From assembly GCA_021774205.1 (NCBI GenBank), contig JAJFJI010000228.1, positions 1-10,156 on the forward strand: 10,156 bases of DNA, read 5' to 3'. A model generated the notes under the pieces. The model was given only the letters and a program-made list of their open reading frames with translations. It ran no database searches and was not told the origin of the DNA. Shown here piece by piece: positions 1 to 6,904 of the stretch. The position numbers were made by a program, and so were the translations under genes. How positions within the stretch are numbered: position 1 is the stretch's first letter; each line of letters begins with the position of its first letter. The DNA comes from Nitrosomonas sp. Its GTDB lineage: Bacteria > Pseudomonadota > Gammaproteobacteria > Burkholderiales > Nitrosomonadaceae.

Positions 1-477
1 CCCAGGGTGTTAAATGAATATAGAAGAAATGGCGTAAGTGCCGATATGATGGTGCGTTTGCAGAATCATTCGCCGCTGGGACAGGTTTTTGCGGCGGGTC
101 TTAAGAATGTTGATAGTTCGCGTGAAGTGATGAAGGAGTCAATAGAAGAAGCAGGCCGAGTCGTGGCGCATGAACTCGATCGCTATTAACCGACACTGGG
201 AACAATTGCGTCACTAAGCCAGCTCATGGGGTTGTTTGGAACGCTGGTTGGCATGATTGAAATTTTCGGCGCCAATTCTCCGACCGGGAGCAATCCGGCG
301 CAGCTCGCCTACGGCATTTCCGTTGCATTGTATAATGCTGCTTTTGGTATACTTGTAGCAATTCCAAGCATGATTTTCTATCGGCATTTTCGCGCAAAAG
401 TTGATGCGCTTGTTATGGACATGGAATTGCAGGCATTAAAACTGGTGGAAATTATGCATGGTGAGCGGCAGGATTGA
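1..477 (+). pseudogene. ExbB/TolQ/MotA-family proton channel, 3' part, broken by an in-frame stop
   Basis: The frame is open from the left edge, so the gene begins outside the window. It encodes the C-terminal part of an ExbB/TolQ/MotA-type inner-membrane protein, which uses the proton gradient with an ExbD/TolR partner to energise outer-membrane processes. Seen here: an N-terminal stretch with NHSPLGQVFAAGL, then HELDRY, a TAA at 187-189, and then in the same frame PTLGTIASLSQLMGLFGTLVGMIEIF and a second hydrophobic segment (YGISVALYNAAFGILVAIPSM). The family normally has Leu after the RY, so TTA or CTA to TAA is a one-base change. The rest of the frame is fully conserved in style, so the break is recent, or it is a sequencing error. 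The stop falls just before the conserved channel helix, so the N-terminal product would be inactive. Internal restart at the ATG at 226 is possible but would lose the first helices. Family assignment is secure; ExbB versus TolQ is not resolved. Confidence 0.85.
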
Positions 478-1058
478 TGCGCTGTCATAAATCAGGCAAT
501 GGGCTAACTTTGTGAATAAAGTCTTTGTAATGCTAAGGTTCTTAGCGCGTATGACGTTAAATGTGATGAATTAGTACAAGCCGTTTTTTCTTTGGGATGC
601 TTCCTGATTTGGTGGTTACTTTTCTGTTTGTCTAAGCTGAGAATCTCAGGCTGCTGTTGTTAATGGGTGGTTCTTTATTTTCGAAAACGGCCATGCAGGC
701 GATATTCTCTTGTCGCCGCCAGCTCCGGGTTCATGGATCCGATGGAGTTGTTGTCGATGCGGGGCGGGCAGTCATTGTCTTGAAATCGCAAGATGGGTTG
801 CTTGGTTTCGTGGCGAGAATATTTTGTAAGGCATACGTTAGAAAGAGACCAGCGTCGCCATCAGAGAGGCACTGATTATTTTGCACTGGTTGAGTAACAG
901 GGCGGTTCATCGTGTCTTCACTGCTTCTTATTGAAAAGGTGGCATTTTAAGCCTTCTACATTATGCACGGTGAGAGGTGTTAATTGAAGAAGAGAATTGG
1001 TACGCGAGGCTATAGTTGCACGACGTGTCTCTTTTCCGCAACAGAAAACCCGGGAAAA
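478..1058. other. Gene-poor stretch downstream of exbB with degenerate remnants
   Basis: No intact gene is visible. An exbB gene is normally followed directly by exbD, but none is present. A small perfect inverted repeat (GCTAAG-gtt-CTTAGC, 532-546) and another (CTGAG-aat-CTCAG, 637-649) lie here. A 72-codon open frame at 657-875 has no recognisable motif, no hydrophobic start and no RBS, and I do not regard it as a gene. The most informative part is the exbB-like tail at 942-983, listed separately. The stretch is best read as decayed coding sequence. Confidence 0.5.
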
Positions 1059-1097
1059 ATGACACCTGATTTTTCATTATGTATTATCCGTAACTAA
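942..1097 (+). pseudogene. Degenerate copy of an exbB 3' end, possibly followed by the start of a lost exbD-like gene
   Basis: Codons 942-983 read A-F-stop-A-F-Y-I-M-H-G-E-R-C-stop. They align without gaps to the exbB tail at 433-477, A-L-K-L-V-E-I-M-H-G-E-R-Q-D-stop. The part encoding IMHGER (960-977) matches the exbB copy at 16 of 18 bases. Directly after the stop a TTG opens a 37-codon frame beginning LKKRIGTRG, a basic start of the kind seen in ExbD-like proteins, ending at TAA 1095-1097. It contains no ExbD transmembrane segment. The remnant reading is inference from a short match; the rest of the copy cannot be traced. Confidence 0.35.
1059..1087 (+). promoter_or_regulatory. Predicted sigma70 promoter of the mlaA-shc-hpnG operon
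   Basis: The -35 box ATGACA (1059-1064, 5 of 6 to consensus) is separated by exactly 17 bp from the -10 box TATTAT (1082-1087, 5 of 6). Transcription would start near 1093-1095, giving a leader of only about 6-8 nt before the mlaA ATG at 1101. That fits the absence of a Shine-Dalgarno sequence there. This is a prediction from sequence only. Confidence 0.5.
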
Positions 1098-1100
1098 CGC

Positions 1101-1970
1101 ATGAAAAGTTCCAATAAAATATTAATAAACAGGGATCTGAGTAAGAAATTAGATGGCTTGACTGTTATTTTGTTTTTTTTTCTGGCGTTTGTCGTTTCAG
1201 GTTGCACTACAGCGCCTAAAAATGAACACGAAATAGGGGAGCCAAATGATCCGCATGAGGATATTAATCGGATATCCTACGATTTTACCGATGCGGTTGA
1301 TCGAGCGATACTGGAGCCCGTTGCAACCGTTTATTCCGATTATGTGCCGAAAGACGCGCAGCGTTCGATTGGGAATTTCTACGGGAACTGGGCTTATCCC
1401 AATACGTTTATAAACGCTTTTTTGCAGGGAAAAATTCGCCAGGGATTTGAGGATACACTTCGCTTCGCAATTAATTCAACGATCGGTCTTTTTGGATTAT
1501 TCGATATGGCGTCGCATATGGGTTTGCCTGAGAACAAAGAAGATTTTGGCCAAACACTGGCTGTATGGGGAGTGGATGTCGACCAGCCTTATACTTTTAT
1601 TCCGATCCTCGGGCCTAGTAATTATCGGGATATGGTAGGCATTCCGGTGACGGTAACAACTAATATACTGTTCTATGCGGGGACGATGGCAGGAGCCGCA
1701 GTGCTTGGTCCGCTGGTGATAGTGGGTGCAATTGACAAGCGGGCGCGTATGACTGACCCAATGCGTTTTCGTGACCAGGCAGCGCTGGATCCGTATATCT
1801 TTGTACGTGAAGGTTATACGCAGCAGCGCGAATATCTTATCTATGACGGTATGCCACCGCTTGATATTTACAGTGATTTCGAACAGGAAGATGATTTTCA
1901 ACTGAACGTACTGGATGAAAATAAATGTAAGGATTTCAACGCATGTCAAAAAGATTTCATCAAGCAGTAA
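1101..1970 (+). CDS. mlaA: MlaA (VacJ) outer-membrane phospholipid-asymmetry lipoprotein
   Basis: MlaA sits in the outer membrane and, with the MlaC shuttle and the MlaFEDB ABC complex, removes misplaced phospholipids from the outer leaflet. The 289-residue product has a basic N-terminus, a hydrophobic segment at about 20-34 and a lipobox V-S-G-C with the lipidated Cys at 35. The family core follows: NDPHEDINR, then VPKDAQRSIGNFYGNW, PNTFINAFLQGK, INSTIGLFGLFDMA, EDFGQTLAVWGV and the LGPSNYRDMVG stretch. E. coli MlaA is about 250 residues; the extra length lies in the N-terminal leader and an acidic, Lys-rich tail. No Shine-Dalgarno is visible before the ATG, and the predicted promoter leaves almost no leader. 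The start is the only good one upstream of the signal peptide. It is the first gene of the operon, and its last 28 bp overlap shc, suggesting translational coupling of lipid-asymmetry maintenance with hopanoid synthesis. Confidence 0.95.
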   Translation: MKSSNKILINRDLSKKLDGLTVILFFFLAFVVSGCTTAPKNEHEIGEPNDPHEDINRISYDFTDAVDRAILEPVATVYSDYVPKDAQRSIGNFYGNWAYPNTFINAFLQGKIRQGFEDTLRFAINSTIGLFGLFDMASHMGLPENKEDFGQTLAVWGVDVDQPYTFIPILGPSNYRDMVGIPVTVTTNILFYAGTMAGAAVLGPLVIVGAIDKRARMTDPMRFRDQAALDPYIFVREGYTQQREYLIYDGMPPLDIYSDFEQEDDFQLNVLDENKCKDFNACQKDFIKQ

Positions 1971-3928
1971 ATTTTATTCGCACAGAAAAGGTTGCCTTTT
2001 CTCATCAGGCGATGGCTTCGCGCCAGGATACGGTAGATGCTACGGTTTTGAATAAACAATTTAATAAAGCGCGTCAGGCCATGTTGTCCCTGCAACAAAC
2101 GGATGGCCACTGGTGTTTTCCTCTGCAGGCTGATTGCACCATTCCGGCTGAATATATGCTAATGATGCATTTCATGGATGAGGTGGATACAAACCTGGAA
2201 GCCAGAATGGCGAACTATTTACGCGACCACCAGGATTTTAAACATGGTGGCTGGCCGTTATATTATGGTGGCGCTTTCGATATAAGCTGCACAGTCAAAG
2301 CTTATTATGCGTTAAAGCTTGCCGGAGATTCCCCTGATGCCATGCACATGATTGCCGCGCGTAATGCAATTTTGGCCCATGGCGGTGCGGCGCGAGCCAA
2401 TGTTTTTACGCGTATCCTGTTGGCGATGTTCGAGCAGATACCATGGCGCGGCGCGCCGGTTGTTCCCGTCGAATTGATATTATTACCTAAATGGTTCCCT
2501 TTTCATTTGAGCAAGATTTCTTACTGGTCGCGAACGGTTATGGTGCCGTTGTCTATTCTGTGTTCACAGAAAGTTCGCGCCGTCAATCCACGCAATGTAC
2601 AGATTCGTGAGCTGTTTACCGTTGCACCGGAAGATGAGAAAAACTATTTTCCTACAGGAAAGACCCCGCTTAACCGTCTATTCATGTGGATTGAACATGC
2701 TGCCTCGAGTATTGAACCATTTATCCCAAAATTTATACGCCGTATTGCGATACGCCGTGCGGAAAACTGGATTATTGAGCGGTTGAATGGCGAGTGTGGG
2801 CTGGGCGCTATTTTACCCGCAATGGTTAATGCACACGAAGCGCTGGCATTATTGGGCTATGAATATGATCATCCTTACCGGGTGCAATGCCGTAATGCAC
2901 TAAAAGGCTTGTTGGTGGAAGAGGGCAGACGTGCCTGGTGTCAGCCATGTACTTCACCGGTTTGGGATACGGTTTTGGCAAGTCTTGCGCTGCAGGAAGA
3001 TCCAAATACCGACCAACAACCTGTTAATAAAGGTCTGGACTGGCTTATACCGCATCAGGTGCTGGATGCCCCAGGGGATTGGCGGGACAATTGTTCTACG
3101 CCGCTGACCGGCGGTGGCTGGGCTTTTCAATATGCCAACCCACACTATCCGGATCTTGATGATACCGCGGCCGCTGCCTGGGCATTAAACCGGGCGAATT
3201 CATCAGCTTATCATGAGAGCCTGGAGCGATCCGCTGTGTGGATTGCTGGTATGCAGTGCCGTAACGGTGGTTTTGCAGCTTTCGACCTGAACAATACGTA
3301 TCATTATCTGAATGAGATTCCTTTTGCAGATCACGGCGCATTGATCGATCCGCCGACCAGCGATGTGACGGCACGCTGCATCGGTTTTCTGGCGAATTAT
3401 GATGAAACACGCTTTCAGGATGTGGTGGAACGCGGGCTGGCATTCCTGTTTCGTGAACAAGAAAAAAATGGCGCTTGGTTTGGAAGATGGGGAACCAATT
3501 ATATTTATGGCACATGGTCAGTGTTGGAAGCTTTCAAACTGGTAAAACTGGATATTGATCATATCGCTGTCCGCCGTGCGATACTATGGCTTAAATCAGT
3601 GCAACGAGATGACGGTGGTTGGGGAGAAAGTAATGATTCTTACTTAACGCCGCAGCAGGCAGGAGAATCTGAAACGAGTACTTATTTCCAAACGGCATGG
3701 GCGGTGCTTGGCCTGATGGCGGCTGGCGAGGTGCATAGTCCGCAGGTTGGTAACGGGATAAATTATTTGTTACTCCATCAGTCTAGCGATGGCCTGTGGC
3801 AGGAACCCTGGTTTACTGCACCGGGTTTCCCGCGTGCCTTTTATCTGAATTATCATGGATACTCTAAGTATTTTCCATTGTGGGCTTTGGCCCGGTATCG
3901 TGCCTTGACAGAGGAAAAAACTTCATGA
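1943..3928 (+). CDS. shc: Squalene-hopene cyclase
   Basis: This enzyme cyclises linear squalene to the pentacyclic hopene/hopanol, the committed step of hopanoid synthesis; it is a monotopic inner-membrane protein. The 661-residue length is normal for the family. The catalytic acid motif DXDD is present as DLDDTA at residues 404-408, reached through GGGWAFQYANPHYPD. Repeated QW-type motifs are visible: DGHWCFP near the N-terminus, GGWPLYYGG, NGGFAAFD, NGAWFGRWG followed by NYIYGTW, QRDDGGWGES at about 554-563, and SSDGLWQEPWF. The typical C-terminal block PGFPRAFYLNYHGY follows. The ATG at 1943 lies inside the end of mlaA and has AAGGA at 1929-1933, nine bases upstream, which supports this start. 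It is the second gene of the operon, and its TGA overlaps the hpnG ATG. No key residue is missing, so the enzyme should be active. Confidence 0.98.
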   Translation: MSKRFHQAVNFIRTEKVAFSHQAMASRQDTVDATVLNKQFNKARQAMLSLQQTDGHWCFPLQADCTIPAEYMLMMHFMDEVDTNLEARMANYLRDHQDFKHGGWPLYYGGAFDISCTVKAYYALKLAGDSPDAMHMIAARNAILAHGGAARANVFTRILLAMFEQIPWRGAPVVPVELILLPKWFPFHLSKISYWSRTVMVPLSILCSQKVRAVNPRNVQIRELFTVAPEDEKNYFPTGKTPLNRLFMWIEHAASSIEPFIPKFIRRIAIRRAENWIIERLNGECGLGAILPAMVNAHEALALLGYEYDHPYRVQCRNALKGLLVEEGRRAWCQPCTSPVWDTVLASLALQEDPNTDQQPVNKGLDWLIPHQVLDAPGDWRDNCSTPLTGGGWAFQYANPHYPDLDDTAAAAWALNRANSSAYHESLERSAVWIAGMQCRNGGFAAFDLNNTYHYLNEIPFADHGALIDPPTSDVTARCIGFLANYDETRFQDVVERGLAFLFREQEKNGAWFGRWGTNYIYGTWSVLEAFKLVKLDIDHIAVRRAILWLKSVQRDDGGWGESNDSYLTPQQAGESETSTYFQTAWAVLGLMAAGEVHSPQVGNGINYLLLHQSSDGLWQEPWFTAPGFPRAFYLNYHGYSKYFPLWALARYRALTEEKTS

Positions 3929-4710
3929 GTGTTGTTGGCATTGTTTGCGCCATGAAATCAGAGGCCAGCTGTATTATGAATTTGCGTTTTCCACTCTTTA
4001 AAATGGCGATGCCTGGGCAGAATACCAGATTATGTCTTTGTGGCGTGGGGACCAATATGGCAGCAGACGCAGCATCTTTGCTACACAAGAATGGTGTCGA
4101 TGCTTTGGTCAGTTTCGGTGTTGCTGCTGCACTGGACCCTAGATTAACACCCGGTGATTTGGTGCTGCCTGAAACAATTCTTGCTGCGGATAAGATTGGA
4201 GCTGGAGTTGGAACCGAAACTGGCACCGAAGCTGGAGCCGAGGCCGAAGAAAACCGGTTAGTGAACCTGGAATGGCGTAATCGGATACAGCGGCAATTGT
4301 CACCACAATTAACGGTGGTTGGTGGCGCATTGGTGACTAGTCAAGTGCCATTAACTTCCGGGCAAGCAAAGCTTGAGCTGGGGAAAGCCACAGGCGCCTG
4401 TGCAATGGATATGGAAAGTGGCGATGTTGCTGAAGTGGCGGCGAAGGCCGGAGTCCCATTTATTGCGATACGCGCAATCATTGATCCTGTTGAGTTTTCT
4501 CCGCCAGAGGCGTTACTTAGCGTGGTTTACCCTGATGGCAGTGTGCAACTCTTTCAGTTTTTGTCATTGCTGCTGAACCGATCGGTAGATATAAAGACAG
4601 TTTTTCATTTGGCGTTGGCCATGCAAGCGGCGCGAACGACTTTGGTAGCCGTCGTAAAAACGCTGGGGATGGGTCTGGACAGTAAATTAACGGATAGAAT
4701 CTCGGGATGA
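3925..4710 (+). CDS. hpnG: HpnG, adenosylhopane nucleoside phosphorylase-type enzyme
   Basis: HpnG removes adenine from adenosylhopane to give phosphoribosyl- or ribosylhopane, a step toward bacteriohopanepolyols. It belongs to the purine nucleoside phosphorylase/MTAN fold. The 261-residue product starts GIVCAMKSEA and has a glycine-rich CGVGTNMA. It continues with SFGVAAALDPRLTPGDLVLPE and the nucleoside-phosphorylase signature DMES (162-165) with AIRAIIDP (182-188). The start is the ATG at 3925, overlapping the shc stop as ATGA with GAGGAA at 3911-3916 upstream. A longer upstream frame exists, but the N-terminal family motif fits this start. Oddity: residues 92-109 are a Gly/Glu/Thr/Ala repeat encoded by about nine degenerate hexamers, probably a surface-loop insertion. 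An hpnH gene, often near hpnG, does not follow; the next gene converges. SHC context makes the assignment strong. Confidence 0.9.
   Translation: MSVVGIVCAMKSEASCIMNLRFPLFKMAMPGQNTRLCLCGVGTNMAADAASLLHKNGVDALVSFGVAAALDPRLTPGDLVLPETILAADKIGAGVGTETGTEAGAEAEENRLVNLEWRNRIQRQLSPQLTVVGGALVTSQVPLTSGQAKLELGKATGACAMDMESGDVAEVAAKAGVPFIAIRAIIDPVEFSPPEALLSVVYPDGSVQLFQFLSLLLNRSVDIKTVFHLALAMQAARTTLVAVVKTLGMGLDSKLTDRISG
4198..4251 (+). repeat. Degenerate hexanucleotide repeat inside hpnG
   Basis: Nine consecutive in-frame hexamers follow the pattern GGA/GAA/GGC/GAG plus ACC/GCT/GCC/ACT/GTT/GAA, from gga-gct to gaa-gaa. They encode G-A-G-V-G-T-E-T-G-T-E-A-G-A-E-A-E-E (HpnG residues 92-109). The frame is kept because the unit is six bases. 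The segment lies between LAADKI and NRLVNLEW, after the GDLVLPE block, where a flexible loop is expected. This looks like slippage expansion that has since drifted. Confidence 0.75.
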
Positions 4711-4720
4711 TTCCATTTTT

Positions 4721-6490
4721 TTATTTGGAATTATGTTGAAACTGTAACGTTGCCAGCTGTGAATACAATTTGCTGGATTTCATCAGTTCTGCATGGGAAC
4801 CCAAAGCTTCCAGCCGGCCTTGGTCCAAGACAGCGATTCGGTCGGCTGATTTAACTGTTGCTAATCGATGTGCAATCACCAGTGTCGTGCGATTAACCAT
4901 TAATTGGGTGAGTGCCTGTTGTACCCAGAATTCACTTTGTGAATCCAATGCGCTGGTCGCTTCGTCCAGTAGTAAAATAGGGGCGTTTGCCAGAATTGCC
5001 CGCGCGATAGCAAGCCGTTGTTTTTGACCACCCGATAGCCCCAATCCAGCGTCACCCAGTTGCGTAAGATAACCTTGTGGCAATTCACAGATAAATTCAT
5101 GCACGTATGCTGCTTTTGCAGCGGCTTCAACTTCAGTGTCAAGTGCATCGGGACGGGCATAGCGGAGATTATCGGCAATGTTGCCATAAAATAAAGCTGG
5201 GTTCTGTGATACCAGCGCAAAGCATTGTCTCAGCTCGGTAATATTGAGCTGCCGGATATCGATACTTTCCAGTTTGATGCGACCGGTGTTTGTGTCAAAA
5301 AAACGTAATAACAAATCAAATAGCGTTGATTTTCCTGCGCCTGAAGGGCCAACCAATGCCAGGGTTTCACCTGCTTTGATGTTGAGCGATAACTCATTGA
5401 TCACGAAAACATCTTGACGTGAAGGGTAGGCGAAATTTAATTGTTCAATTTTGATATTACCTGATACAGGGGGAAGTGTTTGCGGCTTAAGTGGGGATTT
5501 TATCTGGTTCGGGGTATCCAGTAATTCAATGGTACGTTCAGCAGCGCCAGCCGCACGTTGTAGTTCGCCGATGACTTCAGAAATTGAAGCGACGGCAGAA
5601 CCGACAATAACGCTGTAAAAGACAAAAGCCGCAAGTTCGCCGCCGCTAATTTTTCCTTCTATCACATCGATGCCGCCTACCCAGAGCATTAAACCGACAG
5701 CGCCCAATACCAGAATAATAACCAGGGTGACCAATAAAGCGCGTTGCACGATACGGGCCTTGGCAACAGTAAAGGCTTCTTCGACATATTGACGGAATTT
5801 ATTTTTATCAATTTCCTGATGATTGTAGGCTTGTACTGTTTTGATTTGCCCGAGTATTTCGCCAACATAAGCGCCTACAATGGCAACTTTATCCTGGCTT
5901 TGGCGGGATAATTTACGTACCCGGCGTCCAAATATTAGAATGGGTGCTACCACCAATGGCACACAAATCATGACAATGGCGGTTAATTTTGCGTTGGTAA
6001 TAAATAGCCAAATAATTCCACCGATCATCATAAAAAAATTGCGCAAGGCGAATGATACTGATGAGCCAATCACCGATTGCAATAACGTCATGTCGGCTGT
6101 TAAGCGCGATTGAATTTCAAGACTGCGATTTTCCTCAAAAAAACCAGGATGTAAATGTATTAGGTGGTCAAATACCTTGCGACGAATATCTGCGATGACT
6201 CGTTCACCTAACCAAGTTACCCAGTAATATCGTGTAAAAGTTCCCACGGCTAAGGCCAAGACCAGTAAAAAAAATATCGAAACATACTGGGCTAATAAGT
6301 CTGTTGAATTGGTCGCAAAACCACGATCAATCAATAGACGAATGCCTTGCCCAATGGAAAGCGTTATTGCAGCCGTGAACAGTAGGGCGAGCAGACTGTA
6401 AAGTACTTGCCGTTTGTAGGGTGAAATAAATGCTGCTGCCATTTTTATGGCTTGCCAACGGGTGCGGATTAGCGGGGAGTTACTGGTCAT
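4721..6490 (-). CDS. MsbA-like ABC exporter half-transporter (permease fused to ATPase)
   Basis: This 589-residue inner-membrane protein has the type IV exporter layout: an N-terminal six-helix domain (about 20-310) and a C-terminal nucleotide-binding domain (about 345-580). ATPase motifs are complete: Walker A GPSGAGKST (381-389), Q-loop Gln429, signature LSGGQ (485-489), Walker B ILLLDE (505-510) and switch His541 in IAHR. It should dimerise and export a lipid or other hydrophobic compound. It resembles the MsbA-related proteobacterial permease/ATPase group more than a type I secretion ABC, as no peptidase domain is present. I do not assign msbA, because substrate cannot be read from sequence. 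The ATG at 6490 has no Shine-Dalgarno; a perfectly spaced promoter lies directly upstream. The gene ends 10 bp from the end of hpnG, to which it is convergent. ATG at residue 17 is an alternative start, also without an RBS. Confidence 0.95.
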   Translation of the reverse strand: MTSNSPLIRTRWQAIKMAAAFISPYKRQVLYSLLALLFTAAITLSIGQGIRLLIDRGFATNSTDLLAQYVSIFFLLVLALAVGTFTRYYWVTWLGERVIADIRRKVFDHLIHLHPGFFEENRSLEIQSRLTADMTLLQSVIGSSVSFALRNFFMMIGGIIWLFITNAKLTAIVMICVPLVVAPILIFGRRVRKLSRQSQDKVAIVGAYVGEILGQIKTVQAYNHQEIDKNKFRQYVEEAFTVAKARIVQRALLVTLVIILVLGAVGLMLWVGGIDVIEGKISGGELAAFVFYSVIVGSAVASISEVIGELQRAAGAAERTIELLDTPNQIKSPLKPQTLPPVSGNIKIEQLNFAYPSRQDVFVINELSLNIKAGETLALVGPSGAGKSTLFDLLLRFFDTNTGRIKLESIDIRQLNITELRQCFALVSQNPALFYGNIADNLRYARPDALDTEVEAAAKAAYVHEFICELPQGYLTQLGDAGLGLSGGQKQRLAIARAILANAPILLLDEATSALDSQSEFWVQQALTQLMVNRTTLVIAHRLATVKSADRIAVLDQGRLEALGSHAELMKSSKLYSQLATLQFQHNSK

Positions 6491-6505
6491 TGGCGAAGTT
6501 TATGT

Positions 6506-6534
6506 ATTAAAAAAGGGAGCTAGTACTCCGTCAA
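6506..6534 (-). promoter_or_regulatory. Predicted sigma70 promoter of the ABC exporter, nested in the ppiC terminator
   Basis: Read on the minus strand, the -35 box TTGACG (complement of 6529-6534, 5 of 6) is 17 bp from the -10 box TTTAAT (complement of 6506-6511, 5 of 6). The -35 lies in the loop of the terminator hairpin and the -10 overlaps its T-tract. Transcription would begin near 6499, only about 9 nt before the ATG, explaining the missing RBS. Confidence 0.55.
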
Positions 6535-6563
6535 CTTGCTATTTGCGGATACAGTTAGCTCCC
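6509..6563 (-). terminator. Intrinsic terminator of ppiC
   Basis: On the minus strand, GGGAGCTA (complement of 6556-6563) pairs perfectly with TAGCTCCC (complement of 6515-6522), and six T follow at once (6514-6509). Inside the loop a second helix forms: GTA and TCCG (6523-6525, 6527-6530) pair with CGGATAC (6546-6552), leaving one base bulged. The T-tract is only on the minus-strand side, so the terminator serves the parvulin gene. Confidence 0.8.
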
Positions 6564-6571
6564 TGTTATTG

Positions 6572-6597
6572 GCCCAACGCAAAACAGTTGGTTGGGC
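6572..6597 (-). other. Second hairpin just after ppiC
   Basis: GCCCAAC (6572-6578) and GTTGGGC (6591-6597) form a 7-bp perfect stem with a 12-nt loop, 13 bp past the ppiC stop. There is no T-tract on either side, so it is not a terminator on its own. It may protect the mRNA 3' end or pause RNA polymerase before the terminator. Confidence 0.5.
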
Positions 6598-6610
6598 GTG
6601 CGTAATGATC

Positions 6611-6892
6611 TTAATCGCTACGCTTAGTTACTTCAAGCAGGTGGAAGCCAAATTGTGTTTCGACTGGGCCTTGTACCTCGCCGATAGGTGCACTGAAAAC
6701 CACCGTATCAAATTCCTTGACCATTTGTCCGGGACCAAACTCACCGAGTTCGCCACCTTGTTTGCCCGACGGACATAAAGAATGTTGTTCGGCCAGGTCG
6801 GCGAATTCTACGCCATTCTCAATTTCTGTTTTCAAATTGTTACATTGTTCTTCAGTCTTAACCAGAATATGACGTGCGCTTGCTCGTGACAT
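6611..6892 (-). CDS. ppiC: PpiC-type parvulin peptidyl-prolyl cis-trans isomerase
   Basis: This single-domain parvulin of 93 residues, exactly the length of E. coli PpiC, catalyses cis-trans isomerisation of peptidyl-prolyl bonds. Family motifs in order: ARHILVKTEE with His8, FADLAEQHSLCPSGKQGG with Cys40, LGEFGPGQMVKEFD, and TQFGFHLLEV with His84. There is no signal peptide, so it should be cytoplasmic. The start at 6892 was chosen because GGAGG lies 6 nt upstream; an in-frame ATG four codons earlier overlaps that Shine-Dalgarno and is unlikely. It lies upstream of the ABC exporter on the same strand, but a strong terminator separates the two. Confidence 0.95.
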   Translation of the reverse strand: MSRASARHILVKTEEQCNNLKTEIENGVEFADLAEQHSLCPSGKQGGELGEFGPGQMVKEFDTVVFSAPIGEVQGPVETQFGFHLLEVTKRSD

Positions 6893-6904
6893 AAATGCCT
6901 CCAT

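Noticed and set aside
657..875. 72-codon open frame
   Set aside because: No RBS, no motif, unlike any neighbour product; probably chance within decayed sequence.
4710..4731. Bidirectional terminator between convergent hpnG and the ABC gene (ATTCCA/TGGAAT)
   Set aside because: Only a 6-bp AT-rich stem with a T-rich loop, and no T-tract after it on either strand. Too weak to call.
6611..6904. Longer parvulin start at ATG 6904
   Set aside because: That ATG overlaps the GGAGG that serves the ATG at 6892, and PpiC proteins have the shorter 93-residue length.
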